NCBI GenBank assembly: GCA_007694915.1
Contig: REEV01000066.1
Location: 1 to 64,000 of the forward strand
Length of the DNA: 64,000 bases
Direction: 5' to 3'
Source: Cyanobium sp. PLM2.Bin73
GTDB lineage: Bacteria > Cyanobacteriota > Cyanobacteriia > PCC-6307 > Cyanobiaceae
The notes below the pieces were generated by a model that was given only the letters and a program-made list of their open reading frames with translations, had not been told where the DNA came from and did no database searches. Both the position numbers and the translations under genes were made by a program. Below, piece after piece: positions 25,874 through 34,069 of the stretch. Position 1 is the stretch's first letter. Every line of letters starts with the position of its first letter.

Positions 25874-26761
25874 ATGGCTTCGCCGATCACCGCCAGCACG
25901 GCCCTGGTGGGGGTGCTGGGGGATCCGGTGCGCCACTCGCTGTCGCCGGTGATGCACAACGCCGCCCTGGCGGAACTGGGGCTGGACTGGGTGTATCTGG
26001 CCCTGCCCGCCCCGGCCGGCCAACTGGCGACGGTGGTGAAGGCTCTGGCCGCCATGGGCTGCCGGGGACTGAACGTGACCATCCCCCACAAGCAGGCGGT
26101 GGTGCCCCTCTGCCGGGAGTTGAGTCCCCTGGCCGCCCGGCTGGGGGCGGTGAACACCCTGGTGCCCCACGCCGGCGGCGGCTGGCTGGGCACCAACACC
26201 GACGTGGAGGGCTTCCTGGCCCCCCTGCGCAGCGGCGGTCCCCAGGACTGGAGCGCGCGCCGGGCACTGGTGCTGGGCTGCGGCGGCAGCGCTCGCGCCG
26301 TGGTGGCGGGCCTGGTGGAGCTGGGGCTGAACTCCATCGCCGTGGCCGCCCGCCGCCGCGAGGCCGTGGCGGCGTTCGTGGCCGGCTGCCGCGGCTGGGC
26401 CCCGCAGCTGCAGGGTGTGGACTGGGCGCAGCTCGATGGCGCCCTGGCCGGCGCCGCCCTGGTGGTGAACACCACCCCGGTGGGAATGGCCGCCGCCGGC
26501 GATCCGGATGCCGCCGAACGCTGCCCGCTGAGCCCGCATCAGCTCGACGCCCTGCAGGCCGGGGCCACGGTGTACGACCTCATCTACATCCCACGGCCCA
26601 CGGCCCTGCTGCAGGCCGCGGCCGCGCGGGGCTGCCGCAGCCTCGACGGGCTGGAGATGCTGGTGCAGCAGGGCGCCGCGGCCCTGCGCCTGTGGAGCGG
26701 CCGGGAGCACGTGCCGGTGGCCGCCATGGGCGCCGCCGCCGAGGCGGCCCTGGCCGGCTGA
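25874..26761 (+). CDS. aroE: Shikimate dehydrogenase
   Basis: NADPH-dependent reduction of 3-dehydroshikimate to shikimate. It has 295 residues. GVLGDPVRHSLSPVMHNAA holds the shikimate-binding SxS; LNVTIPHKQAV contains the catalytic Lys. NTDVEGF follows, then the NADP motif VLGCGGSARAV and GLEMLVQQGAAALRLW at the C-terminus. ATG 25874 gives the normal family N-terminus. The Tic20 gene follows within about 50 bases on the same strand. Confidence 0.96.
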   Translation: MASPITASTALVGVLGDPVRHSLSPVMHNAALAELGLDWVYLALPAPAGQLATVVKALAAMGCRGLNVTIPHKQAVVPLCRELSPLAARLGAVNTLVPHAGGGWLGTNTDVEGFLAPLRSGGPQDWSARRALVLGCGGSARAVVAGLVELGLNSIAVAARRREAVAAFVAGCRGWAPQLQGVDWAQLDGALAGAALVVNTTPVGMAAAGDPDAAERCPLSPHQLDALQAGATVYDLIYIPRPTALLQAAAARGCRSLDGLEMLVQQGAAALRLWSGREHVPVAAMGAAAEAALAG

Positions 26762-26808
26762 GGGGGTCCGCGGCGCTCACTAGCCTGGCCCCAGTGCGTG
26801 CCGCAGCG

Positions 26809-27276
26809 ATGCAAGGCCCCCCGATCTGGCAACGGCTCCTGGCGGCCCTCGCCTACCTGCTGCCCTGGAGCGATGCCCTGGGTTTCGGCCGCAGCCTGTT
26901 CGGCCTGTTCCCGGCCCTGCAGTGGCTGAGCCTGCCGGCCCTGCCGCTGCTGCTGCTCCAGCAGGCGGTGCCCTTCAGCGGCTTCGTGCTGTTCCTGGTG
27001 CTGTTCCTGGCGGTGGTGCGCAACGGCCGGGTGCCCTACCTGATCCGCTTCAACGTGCTGCAGGCGATCCTGATCGACATCCTGCTGATCCTGCTCACCC
27101 TGGCCTTCAGCGTGCTTCTGGCCCCCCTGGCCGGCGGCTTCGCCCTGCGCACCCTCAGCAACACCGTGTTCCTGGCGGCCCTGCTGCTGGTGAGCTTCGG
27201 GGTGGTGCAGAGCCTGCGCGGCCAGGAGGCCGACATCCCCAGCCTCTCCCAGGCGGTGCGCATGCAGCTCTACTGA
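26809..27276 (+). CDS. Tic20-family membrane protein
   Basis: A 155-residue protein with four hydrophobic segments. It opens with WQRLLAALAYLLPWSDALGFG and contains VPYLIRFNVLQAILIDILL, both typical of cyanobacterial homologues of the chloroplast import component Tic20. The role in cyanobacteria is not established; an inner-membrane protein-handling role is usually assumed. ATG 26809 was preferred; GTG 26794 would add five residues. It lies between aroE and rpsF, all on the same strand. Confidence 0.85.
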   Translation: MQGPPIWQRLLAALAYLLPWSDALGFGRSLFGLFPALQWLSLPALPLLLLQQAVPFSGFVLFLVLFLAVVRNGRVPYLIRFNVLQAILIDILLILLTLAFSVLLAPLAGGFALRTLSNTVFLAALLLVSFGVVQSLRGQEADIPSLSQAVRMQLY

Positions 27277-27374
27277 GCTACTGAACGGCGCCTGCGCTGG
27301 GACGCCGGCGCTGGGATAAGTTGATCGATCCGTCGCTGGTGGGCATCGCCCATCGGCCCCTACGACAGGCGACC

Positions 27375-27737
27375 ATGACGCAGTCCTATTACGAAACCAT
27401 GTACATCCTTCGTCCGGACATCCCGGAGGAGGAGGTGGAAAGCCACATCACCCGCTACCGCGATCTGGTGACCGAGGCCGGTGGCGAGGTACTCGATTGC
27501 CAGATGCGCGGCAAGCGCCGCCTGGCCTACCCGATCGCCAAGCACCGCGAAGGCATCTACGTGCAGCTCAACCACGACGGCGACGGCCAGCAGGTGGCCC
27601 CGCTGGAGCGGGCGATGCGGCTGTCCGAGGACGTGATCCGCTACCTCACGGTCAAGCAGGACGGTCCCATGCCTCCGCCCCGCAGCGTGCCCGCCGGGGT
27701 GAGTGAAGCCGCTGAGGTGGAGCGCCAGCCGGCCTGA
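27375..27737 (+). CDS. rpsF: 30S ribosomal protein S6
   Basis: A 120-residue small-subunit protein. [18 protein letters not shown] and the later [24 protein letters not shown] are the S6 core that contacts S18 and the 16S rRNA central domain. A C-terminal tail rich in Pro, Glu and Ala extends beyond the core. ATG 27375 has AGG six bases upstream; more distal in-frame starts add no homology. rpsR and rplI are not adjacent, as in other cyanobacteria where rpsF stands alone. Confidence 0.97.
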   Translation: MTQSYYETMYILRPDIPEEEVESHITRYRDLVTEAGGEVLDCQMRGKRRLAYPIAKHREGIYVQLNHDGDGQQVAPLERAMRLSEDVIRYLTVKQDGPMPPPRSVPAGVSEAAEVERQPA

Positions 27738-27774
27738 GTTGTGCTCTCCGTAGCCTCCCCCTAGGGTCAAGGCC

Positions 27775-28134
27775 ATGGCAGCCGAATCGCTGTTCTCCCC
27801 CCATCAGCAGACCTGGAAACGGGAATCCCTGCTGCGGGAACTGTCCGCCTGCAGGGAAGAGCTGGCCTCGATGCGGGCCCTGCTCAACGACCTACCGCAG
27901 ATCTTCGAAGGCAAGTTCGAAACCCGCCTGGAGCCGCTGATGGAGCAGAAGCAGCGGCTGCTGGAGGGCAACCAGGATCTGCGCGAGCAGCTCCGCCAAC
28001 TCCAGCCCGCCGAAGCGGTCTCCGGCCAGCTGATGCCGGCGGCCGATCCGCCTCTGCCCCCCTCCCACCGCCGCCAGGCCTGGGGCCGCAGCCTGCGGCA
28101 TGCCTTCGGCCTTGACGACCGGCAGCGGTTCTAG
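27775..28134 (+). CDS. Conserved hypothetical coiled-coil protein
   Basis: A 119-residue soluble protein. Heptad-like Leu spacing from residue 20 to 80 ([20 protein letters not shown], then [21 protein letters not shown]) predicts a coiled coil. A Pro-rich linker and a basic C-terminal end [18 protein letters not shown] follow. No named domain is recognised. Its stop overlaps the argG stop on the opposite strand by three bases. The function is unknown. Confidence 0.7.
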   Translation: MAAESLFSPHQQTWKRESLLRELSACREELASMRALLNDLPQIFEGKFETRLEPLMEQKQRLLEGNQDLREQLRQLQPAEAVSGQLMPAADPPLPPSHRRQAWGRSLRHAFGLDDRQRF

Positions 28135-29342
28135 GGCTGCGGGCGCTGGCTGGCCGCCCACAGCCGTGTCGGCAGCCCCCACACGTAGATGAAGCCTTCG
28201 GCCGCACGGTGATCGAACTGATCGCCGGCGTCGTAGGTGGCCATGTCCGGCACGTAGAGGCTGTGGCTGGCGCTGCTGCGGCCCACCACGGTGGCGTTGC
28301 CCTTGTGCAGCTTGAGGCGCACGCTGCCGTTCACGGCCCCCTGGGTGCGCTCGATGAAGCCGTCGATGGCGTCCTTGAGGGCCCCGAACCAGAGTCCCTG
28401 GTACACCAGATCGGCCCACTGCATCTCCAGCTGGCGCTTGGCGCGCAGCACGTCGGCGCCCAGGGTGAGGCTCTCGAGCTCCTGGTGGGCCTTGATCAGC
28501 AGCAGCAGGCCGGGGGTTTCGTAGATCTCCCGGCTCTTGATGCCCACCACCCGGTCCTCGATCATGTCCAGCCGGCCGAAGCCATGGCGGCCGGCCAGGG
28601 CGTTGCCGCGGCGAATCAGGCTCACCGGATCGAGCCGCTCGCCATCGATGCTCACCGGGTTACCGGCCTCGAAGCCGATCTCCACCAGCTGGGGCGCGTC
28701 AGGGGCGGCCTCCACGCTGGCGGTGAGGGCAAACACCTCCTCCGGCGGCTCCACATCGGGATCTTCCAGGGGACCGGCCTCGATCGAGCGGCCCAGCAGG
28801 TTGAGGTCGATCGAGTAAGGGGATTTCTTGCTCACCGGCGAGGGGATGCCGCAGCGCTCGCCATAGGCAATGGTTTGCTCGCGGCTCATGCCCCACTCCC
28901 GCGCCGGGGTGAGCACCTTGAGGTCGGGGGCCAGGGCGCCGATGGCCACGTCGAAGCGCACCTGATCGTTGCCCTTGCCGGTGCAGCCGTGGGCCACGGC
29001 GTCGGCCCCCAGCTCCCGGGCGATCTCCACCAGGCGGCGGGCGATCAGCGGCCGGGCCAGGGCGGTGGAGAGGGGATAGCGGCCCTGGTAGAGGGCGTTG
29101 GCGCGAATCGCCGGAAAGGCGAACTCGGTGATGAAGGGCTCGATCAGATCACCCACCAGCGACTGGCTGGCGCCGGCGTCGAGGGCCTTGCGGCGGATCG
29201 GCTCCAGCTCATCCCCCTGGCCCAGGTCGGCGGCGAAGGTGATCACCTCCTCCACGCCCCACTCGTTGATCAGATAGGGGATGCAGACGCTGGTGTCGAC
29301 CCCGCCGGAATAGGCCAGCACAGCCCTCTTGGCACGCCCCAT
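28131..29342 (-). CDS. argG: Argininosuccinate synthase
   Basis: Condenses citrulline and aspartate with ATP to argininosuccinate in arginine synthesis. It has 403 residues. The PP-loop [18 protein letters not shown] binds [30 protein letters not shown] and [19 protein letters not shown] are conserved ASS segments. The ATG at 29342 overlaps the stop of an upstream small membrane-protein gene (TGATG), implying translational coupling. There is no other arginine gene in the window. Confidence 0.97.
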   Translation of the reverse strand: MGRAKRAVLAYSGGVDTSVCIPYLINEWGVEEVITFAADLGQGDELEPIRRKALDAGASQSLVGDLIEPFITEFAFPAIRANALYQGRYPLSTALARPLIARRLVEIARELGADAVAHGCTGKGNDQVRFDVAIGALAPDLKVLTPAREWGMSREQTIAYGERCGIPSPVSKKSPYSIDLNLLGRSIEAGPLEDPDVEPPEEVFALTASVEAAPDAPQLVEIGFEAGNPVSIDGERLDPVSLIRRGNALAGRHGFGRLDMIEDRVVGIKSREIYETPGLLLLIKAHQELESLTLGADVLRAKRQLEMQWADLVYQGLWFGALKDAIDGFIERTQGAVNGSVRLKLHKGNATVVGRSSASHSLYVPDMATYDAGDQFDHRAAEGFIYVWGLPTRLWAASQRPQP

Positions 29343-29617
29343 CAACCCAGTCCCTGCGCTTGATCGCCCGATTCTCCCCTGTCGCCGCCAGGGGGGTCCT
29401 GCGGGAGGCGCCAGCTGGCTGCCAGCCACAGGGCCATCAGCAGCGGCGGACCCAGCACCAGGGCCCACACCAGCCGGCCGTCGGGCGCCAGGGGAGTGGG
29501 CCAGCGGGCGCCGGCGGCTGCGAGTGCGGCGCTGAGGGCCAGGGCCAGGGCCCACAGGCCCAGCACCGAGCGCAGGACACGGCCGGAGGCGCGCGGCGGG
29601 GGCAGGGGCTCGGGCAT
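29342..29617 (-). CDS. Small two-span membrane protein upstream of argG
   Basis: A 91-residue protein: a Pro/Arg-rich start ([13 protein letters not shown]) and two hydrophobic segments ([19 protein letters not shown] and [20 protein letters not shown]). A charged tail [13 protein letters not shown] follows. No domain is recognised. The stop TGA shares its A with the argG ATG, which is the best evidence that it is translated. The frame is open upstream to 29740, but that part overlaps the divergent promoter region. Confidence 0.55.
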   Translation of the reverse strand: MPEPLPPPRASGRVLRSVLGLWALALALSAALAAAGARWPTPLAPDGRLVWALVLGPPLLMALWLAASWRLPQDPPGGDRGESGDQAQGLG

Positions 29618-29751
29618 GGGGGTGGTGAGGGGAGAGGTGGTTAGATTGGTGGGTCGGGGTGGAGCCGCCCGGGGCGCGCCTGCACAGCCCGCATCCAACC
29701 AGAGCGCCACCCACCAGCCTGACGACCCAAGCCTGACCACCCTCGGACCGC

Positions 29752-30027
29752 ATGAGCAAGCTCTCCGCCTCCAGCCTCAGCCGTCTGGAGAGCGTCAACC
29801 CCTCCCTCACCCGCTACGACCGCGACGAGCCGGCCCCGGTGCTGCCGCTGCGCGATGAACCCGATCTGCTCAGCTGGCTGGAGAGCAGTGGACGGCTGGT
29901 GGCCGAGGAGGAGAGTGCCACCACCGATGTGAGCACCGTGGAGGAGGAGGAGCTCTCGGCGCTGATGGGCGAGAAGGAGGACTACAACAAGGACGACGAG
30001 CAGCAGGACGAAGCCTGGGAAGACTGA
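29752..30027 (+). CDS. DUF3134 family protein
   Basis: A 91-residue acidic protein. [20 protein letters not shown] followed by [14 protein letters not shown] is the DUF3134 signature, restricted to cyanobacteria. The C-terminus is strongly acidic ([17 protein letters not shown]). No function is known. It ends three bases before the mraY start, so the two are probably co-transcribed. Confidence 0.85.
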   Translation: MSKLSASSLSRLESVNPSLTRYDRDEPAPVLPLRDEPDLLSWLESSGRLVAEEESATTDVSTVEEEELSALMGEKEDYNKDDEQQDEAWED

Positions 30028-30030
30028 GCG

Positions 30031-31161
30031 GTGGCGCGGGCAGTGACAGGCAGGCCGGCCCAGGCCCCCACGGCCCAGGGCCAGGCCAAGCCGAAAAACG
30101 CACGCCTGGCGGCGGGGCTGCTGGCCCTGATCCTGCTGGCTGCCTGTGCGCTCAGCGACTGGCTGGTGGCCAACTCGATGCTCACCCTGCCCCTGCTGGT
30201 GGCGGCGCTGCTGAGCACTGCCATCGCGGCCTGGGGGGTGCCGCGGCTGCGGCGGCTGAAGCTCGGCCAAGTGATCCGCGAGGAGGGTCCCCAGGCCCAC
30301 CACAGCAAGGCCGGCACTCCCACCATGGGGGGGCTGCTGGTGGTTCCGGTGGGAGTGGTGGTGGGCGGGCTGGTGAGCCCGGCCGATCCGCGCCTGCTGG
30401 CCGTGGCGGCCGTCACCCTGGCCTTCATGGCGGTAGGCGCTGTGGACGACTGGCGCAGCCTCACCCGCCGCACCAACACCGGCCTGACACCCCGCGGCAA
30501 GTTGCTGCTGCAGGCCGGCGCCGCCCTGCTGTTTCTGGCCTGGGCCGCCCAGGGCCAGTGGCTGGGCGGCGCCAGCCCGGGCCATGTGGCTCTGCCCCTG
30601 GGCTGGATCCTGCCCCTGGGTCTGCTGATCTGGCCCCTGGGCCTGTTCGTGTTCCTGGCCGAGAGCAACGCCACCAACCTCACCGACGGGCTGGACGGCC
30701 TGGCGGCCGGCTGCGGCGCCGTGGTGTTCACCGGCATGGGGCTGCAACTGATGCTGCGCGGCCACGAGGGTGACCCGGCCCTGGCCGCGTTCTCCGTGGC
30801 CATGGCCGGCTGCTGGCTGGGCTTTCTGGCCCACAACCGCAACCCGGCCCGCCTGTTCATGGGCGACACCGGTTCGCTGGCGATGGGGGCGTCCCTGAGC
30901 GCCGTGGCCCTGCTCTCCAACAGCCTCTGGCCGCTGCTGGTGATGGGCGGGGTGTTTCTGGCCGAATCGCTGTCGGTGATCGTGCAGGTGTGGGTGTTCA
31001 AGGCCACCAAGGGACCCGATGGGGTGGGCCGCCGGGTGCTGCGCATGGCGCCCCTGCACCATCACCTGGAACTGGGGGGCCTGGGGGAGATCCAGGTGGT
31101 GAACCGTTTCTGGATCGCCAGCCTGCTACTGGTACTGCTGGGTCTGGTGCTGCTGCCCTGA
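30031..31161 (+). CDS. mraY: Phospho-N-acetylmuramoyl-pentapeptide transferase
   Basis: Transfers phospho-MurNAc-pentapeptide from UDP to undecaprenyl phosphate, making lipid I at the inner membrane. It has 376 residues and about ten membrane segments. Conserved parts are [16 protein letters not shown], the Asp pair in [37 protein letters not shown] and the cytoplasmic APLHHHLE. The GTG 30031 start lies three bases after DUF3134. The N-terminal 25 residues are a charged extension before the first span. Confidence 0.96.
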   Translation: MARAVTGRPAQAPTAQGQAKPKNARLAAGLLALILLAACALSDWLVANSMLTLPLLVAALLSTAIAAWGVPRLRRLKLGQVIREEGPQAHHSKAGTPTMGGLLVVPVGVVVGGLVSPADPRLLAVAAVTLAFMAVGAVDDWRSLTRRTNTGLTPRGKLLLQAGAALLFLAWAAQGQWLGGASPGHVALPLGWILPLGLLIWPLGLFVFLAESNATNLTDGLDGLAAGCGAVVFTGMGLQLMLRGHEGDPALAAFSVAMAGCWLGFLAHNRNPARLFMGDTGSLAMGASLSAVALLSNSLWPLLVMGGVFLAESLSVIVQVWVFKATKGPDGVGRRVLRMAPLHHHLELGGLGEIQVVNRFWIASLLLVLLGLVLLP

Positions 31162-31213
31162 ACCCCTCCTCGCTCCCACAGCGCGCCCCCACGTCACCCC
31201 CTCGCACCGCCCC

Positions 31214-31471
31214 ATGGCCCACTTCACCTGGAGGGAAACCGGCCTCACCGCCGACTGCGCCAGCCTGGAGGCGATGGCGGCCCGCTTCGAGGAGGCGGCG
31301 GCCCTGATGCGCCGCATGGCCGACGAGGGCTTTCAGCTCGAGCGCCGCAACGGCGGCCAGCGCATCACCCACCCCGACCCGGCGGTGTTCGAGGCCTACG
31401 GGTTCGTGAGCGAGGAGCCGCCGGTGCGCCAGCTCACCCTGCTCAGCTCCGACGACGAGCCCTCGCCCTGA
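31214..31471 (+). CDS. Conserved small cyanobacterial protein, unknown function
   Basis: An 85-residue soluble protein. A helical N-terminal half (LEAMAARFEEAAALMRRMADEG) is followed by FQLERRNGGQRITHPDPAVFEAYGFVSEEPPVRQ and an acidic Ser-rich end. There is no signal peptide or membrane span, and no named domain is recognised. It follows mraY by about 50 bases and is probably co-transcribed with it. Confidence 0.7.
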   Translation: MAHFTWRETGLTADCASLEAMAARFEEAAALMRRMADEGFQLERRNGGQRITHPDPAVFEAYGFVSEEPPVRQLTLLSSDDEPSP

Positions 31472-31487
31472 GCTCCCGGCGCCAAGC

Positions 31488-31658
31488 TCAGCGGCTGCGC
31501 ACGTAGCCCACCACCCACACCACCACGAACGCCAGCGACGACAGGCCCAGGTAGAGCAGCACGGAGGTCTGCAGGGTGGCGATGTCGAGGCCGAAGGGCA
31601 GATTGGCGGCCGCGTCTCCGGCCGTGCTCAGGGCCAGCAGCGGCGAAGGAAGGGGCAT
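31488..31658 (-). CDS. Small single-span membrane protein, unknown
   Basis: A 56-residue protein. A Ser/Ala/Gly-rich lead is followed by one strong span, TSVLLYLGLSSLAFVVVWVVGYV, and a basic RSR end. The size resembles small photosynthetic-complex subunits, but I cannot match it to a named one. ATG 31658 has CAGGG at a good distance; an upstream Met at 31673 is possible. It is tail-to-tail with the 85-residue gene and divergent from purT. Confidence 0.5.
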   Translation of the reverse strand: MPLPSPLLALSTAGDAAANLPFGLDIATLQTSVLLYLGLSSLAFVVVWVVGYVRSR

Positions 31659-31756
31659 GATCAGCCCTGGCATCTGCGGTGTGGCGCGGCCGGCCTTCTC
31701 TAGCAGGCGATGGCTGGGCTGCGGGAGGATCGCCGCTGTCCCATCCTCGCTCCCGG

Positions 31757-32938
31757 ATGTCTGCGCTCTTTCCCCGCACCCTGATGCTGCTGGGCAGCGG
31801 TGAGCTGGGCAAGGAGGTGGCGATCGCCGCCCAGCGGCTGGGCTGCCGGGTGATCGCCGTGGACCGCTACGCCGGCGCCCCGGCCATGCAGGTGGCGGAC
31901 GTGGCGGAGGTCATCGCCATGACCGACGCGGACGCCCTCAAGGCCGTGGTGCGGCGGCATCGGCCCGATCTGCTGATCCCCGAGATCGAGGCCCTGGCGG
32001 TGGACGCCCTGGCGGAGCTGGAGGCCGAAGGCATCACCGTGATCCCCACCGCCCGGGCCACGGCGGTGACGATGAACCGTGATCGCATCCGCGATCTGGC
32101 CGCCACGGAGCTGGGGCTGCGCACCGCCCGCTTCGCCTATGCCGGCAGCGCCGCGGAGCTGGCGGCCGCGGCCGCACCCCTGGGCTGGCCGGTGGTGGTC
32201 AAGCCGGTGATGAGCTCCTCGGGCAAGGGTCAGAGCGTGGTGCGGGGACCCGAGGGCATCACCGCGGCCTGGGAGGCGGCGATGGCCGGGGCCCGTGGAG
32301 CGGGGGCACGGGTGATCGTGGAGGAATTCCTGCACTTTGAGCTGGAGATCACCCTGCTCACCGTGAAGCAGTGGGATGGACCCACCCTGTTCTGCCCGCC
32401 GATCGGCCACATCCAGGAGCGCGGCGACTACCAGTGCAGCTGGCAGCCGGCCTCCCTGGGGGCCGCGCAGCTGGCGCAGGCCCAGGCGATGGCCCAGGCG
32501 GTCACCGCCAACCTGGGGGGTGCGGGCCTGTTCGGGGTGGAGTTCTTCCTGTGCGGCGAGCCTGGGGCCGAGGAGGTGGTGTTCTCCGAGCTCTCCCCCC
32601 GCCCCCACGACACCGGCCTGGTGACGCTGGTGGGTCAGAACCTGAGCGAGTTCGACCTGCACCTGCGGGCGGTGCTGGGGCTGCCGATTCCCAGCATCGA
32701 GAGCCTGGGGCCAGCCGCCAGCCGCGTGATCCTGGCCGAGCGGGCGGCCGACGAGGTGGCGTTCGCGGGGGTGGCCGAAGCCCTGCGCGAGCCCGACACC
32801 CAGGTGTTGCTGTTCGGCAAGCCCGACGCCCGGCCCCAGCGGCGCCTGGGGGTGGCCCTGGCCCGGGGCGCCAGCGAGGCCGAGGCCCGCCGCCGGGCCG
32901 ATGGCGCCGCCGGCCAGATCCGGGTAGTGGCCACCTGA
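31757..32938 (+). CDS. purT: Formate-dependent GAR transformylase
   Basis: ATP-grasp enzyme that formylates glycinamide ribonucleotide with free formate and ATP in purine synthesis. It has 393 residues. TLMLLGSGELGKEVAIAAQRLG is the N-terminal Rossmann part. WPVVVKPVMSSSGKGQSVV is the ATP-grasp Lys/loop, EEFLHFELEITLLTV follows, and ELSPRPHDTGLVTL carries the metal ligands. ATG 31757 starts at the family N-terminus. Formate can come from PurU (20712). Confidence 0.96.
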   Translation: MSALFPRTLMLLGSGELGKEVAIAAQRLGCRVIAVDRYAGAPAMQVADVAEVIAMTDADALKAVVRRHRPDLLIPEIEALAVDALAELEAEGITVIPTARATAVTMNRDRIRDLAATELGLRTARFAYAGSAAELAAAAAPLGWPVVVKPVMSSSGKGQSVVRGPEGITAAWEAAMAGARGAGARVIVEEFLHFELEITLLTVKQWDGPTLFCPPIGHIQERGDYQCSWQPASLGAAQLAQAQAMAQAVTANLGGAGLFGVEFFLCGEPGAEEVVFSELSPRPHDTGLVTLVGQNLSEFDLHLRAVLGLPIPSIESLGPAASRVILAERAADEVAFAGVAEALREPDTQVLLFGKPDARPQRRLGVALARGASEAEARRRADGAAGQIRVVAT

Positions 32939-32990
32939 CCCCTGGCCGCGCAGGCCTTCGCCCCTTAAGGTGCGCCCACCAGGAGTGGGC

Positions 32991-34055
32991 ATGGGCCAGC
33001 AGCAGCCAAAACGAGCTCCCTCCCGCAGCCGCGTCGGGGGCACCCGGGTGGGAAGCCGCCGCATCACGCTGGTGCCCTTCGCCATGGGCCTGGCCCTGGG
33101 CTACGGCCTCTCGGGGCCCCTGCCAGGGTTGGTGAACGGGGCCGTGGCCGCCCTCAAAGGCGGCTCCGACTACCTCTCGGAAACCATCAGCCCCCTGGCC
33201 GGCAAGTCGATCCTGGTGATGGGGATCGACAAGGTGGGCGACAACACCGATGTGATCTTCACCGTGGAGATCGACGACGGCACCACCCGGGTGACCCAGG
33301 TGCCGCGCGACACCTACGTCGAGTCCGAGCACTACGGGGTGCTCAAGGCCAACGCCCTCTACGCCTTCGGTGGCATGGATGGTGCCCGGCGGGAGCTGAG
33401 CGGCCTGCTGGAGGAACCCATCCAGCGCTACCTGCTGGTGAATCTGAGATCGGTGCGGCGGGTGGCCGACGCCCTCGGGGGGGTGGAGGTGGATGTGCCC
33501 CGGCGCATGTACTACGTGGACAACGCCCAGGGGCTCTACATCGACCTCTACCCCGGCCCCCAGGTGCTGAAGGGGGAGGAGCTGGAAGGCTTCCTGCGCT
33601 TCCGCAACGATCCGGAGGGTGATATTGGCCGCATGGAGCGCCAGCGAGTTGTGCTGGATCAGGTGTTCAGCAAACTGGCCCAGCCAGCCATGCTCACCCG
33701 GCTGCCGGAGCTGCTCAAGATTGCCGGCGAGGACATCCAGACCGACCTGACCGCTCTGGAGTTCAGCCAGCTGCTCACGGCCATGGCCAGCACCAACCTG
33801 GTGGCAGGCCAGCTGCCCGGACGTCTGTACTGGTACAACGACCTCAGCTTCTGGATGCCGGACAGCAACCCTGATTACGGCCGCACACCCGAGCAGTTCG
33901 CGGCAGAGAAGAAGGGCGGCTGGGAGTCCGAGCGATGGGAGCAGGACGGCTGGAATGCCGAGCGCTGGAACGATGAGCCCTGGGAGGATCAGGCTCCAAG
34001 GTCGGGGGAGCGGAGCCTCGAGGCCCACAGCCATCCCACCTACCGCCTCTACTGA
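32991..34055 (+). CDS. LytR-CpsA-Psr (LCP) family protein
   Basis: A 354-residue membrane-anchored phosphotransferase-like protein that attaches glycopolymers to the cell envelope. A basic N-terminus precedes one span (ITLVPFAMGLALGYGLSG). The LCP domain runs from ILVMGIDKVGDNTDVIFTV through TQVPRDTYVE and GGVEVDVPRRMYY to FLRFRNDPEGDIGRMERQRVV, holding the conserved Arg/Asp residues. The C-terminal about 40 residues are an unusual Trp/Glu-rich run (WESERWEQDGWNAERWNDEPW). AGGAG lies five bases before ATG 32991. Confidence 0.92.
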   Translation: MGQQQPKRAPSRSRVGGTRVGSRRITLVPFAMGLALGYGLSGPLPGLVNGAVAALKGGSDYLSETISPLAGKSILVMGIDKVGDNTDVIFTVEIDDGTTRVTQVPRDTYVESEHYGVLKANALYAFGGMDGARRELSGLLEEPIQRYLLVNLRSVRRVADALGGVEVDVPRRMYYVDNAQGLYIDLYPGPQVLKGEELEGFLRFRNDPEGDIGRMERQRVVLDQVFSKLAQPAMLTRLPELLKIAGEDIQTDLTALEFSQLLTAMASTNLVAGQLPGRLYWYNDLSFWMPDSNPDYGRTPEQFAAEKKGGWESERWEQDGWNAERWNDEPWEDQAPRSGERSLEAHSHPTYRLY

Positions 34056-34069
34056 TCAACCCAGGGCGG

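Noticed and set aside
22844-26761. A 1305-codon open frame across the oxidase, dnaK and aroE region
   Set aside because: It is the GC-rich antisense shadow of dnaK fused to the true aroE frame; only 25874-26761 has homology.
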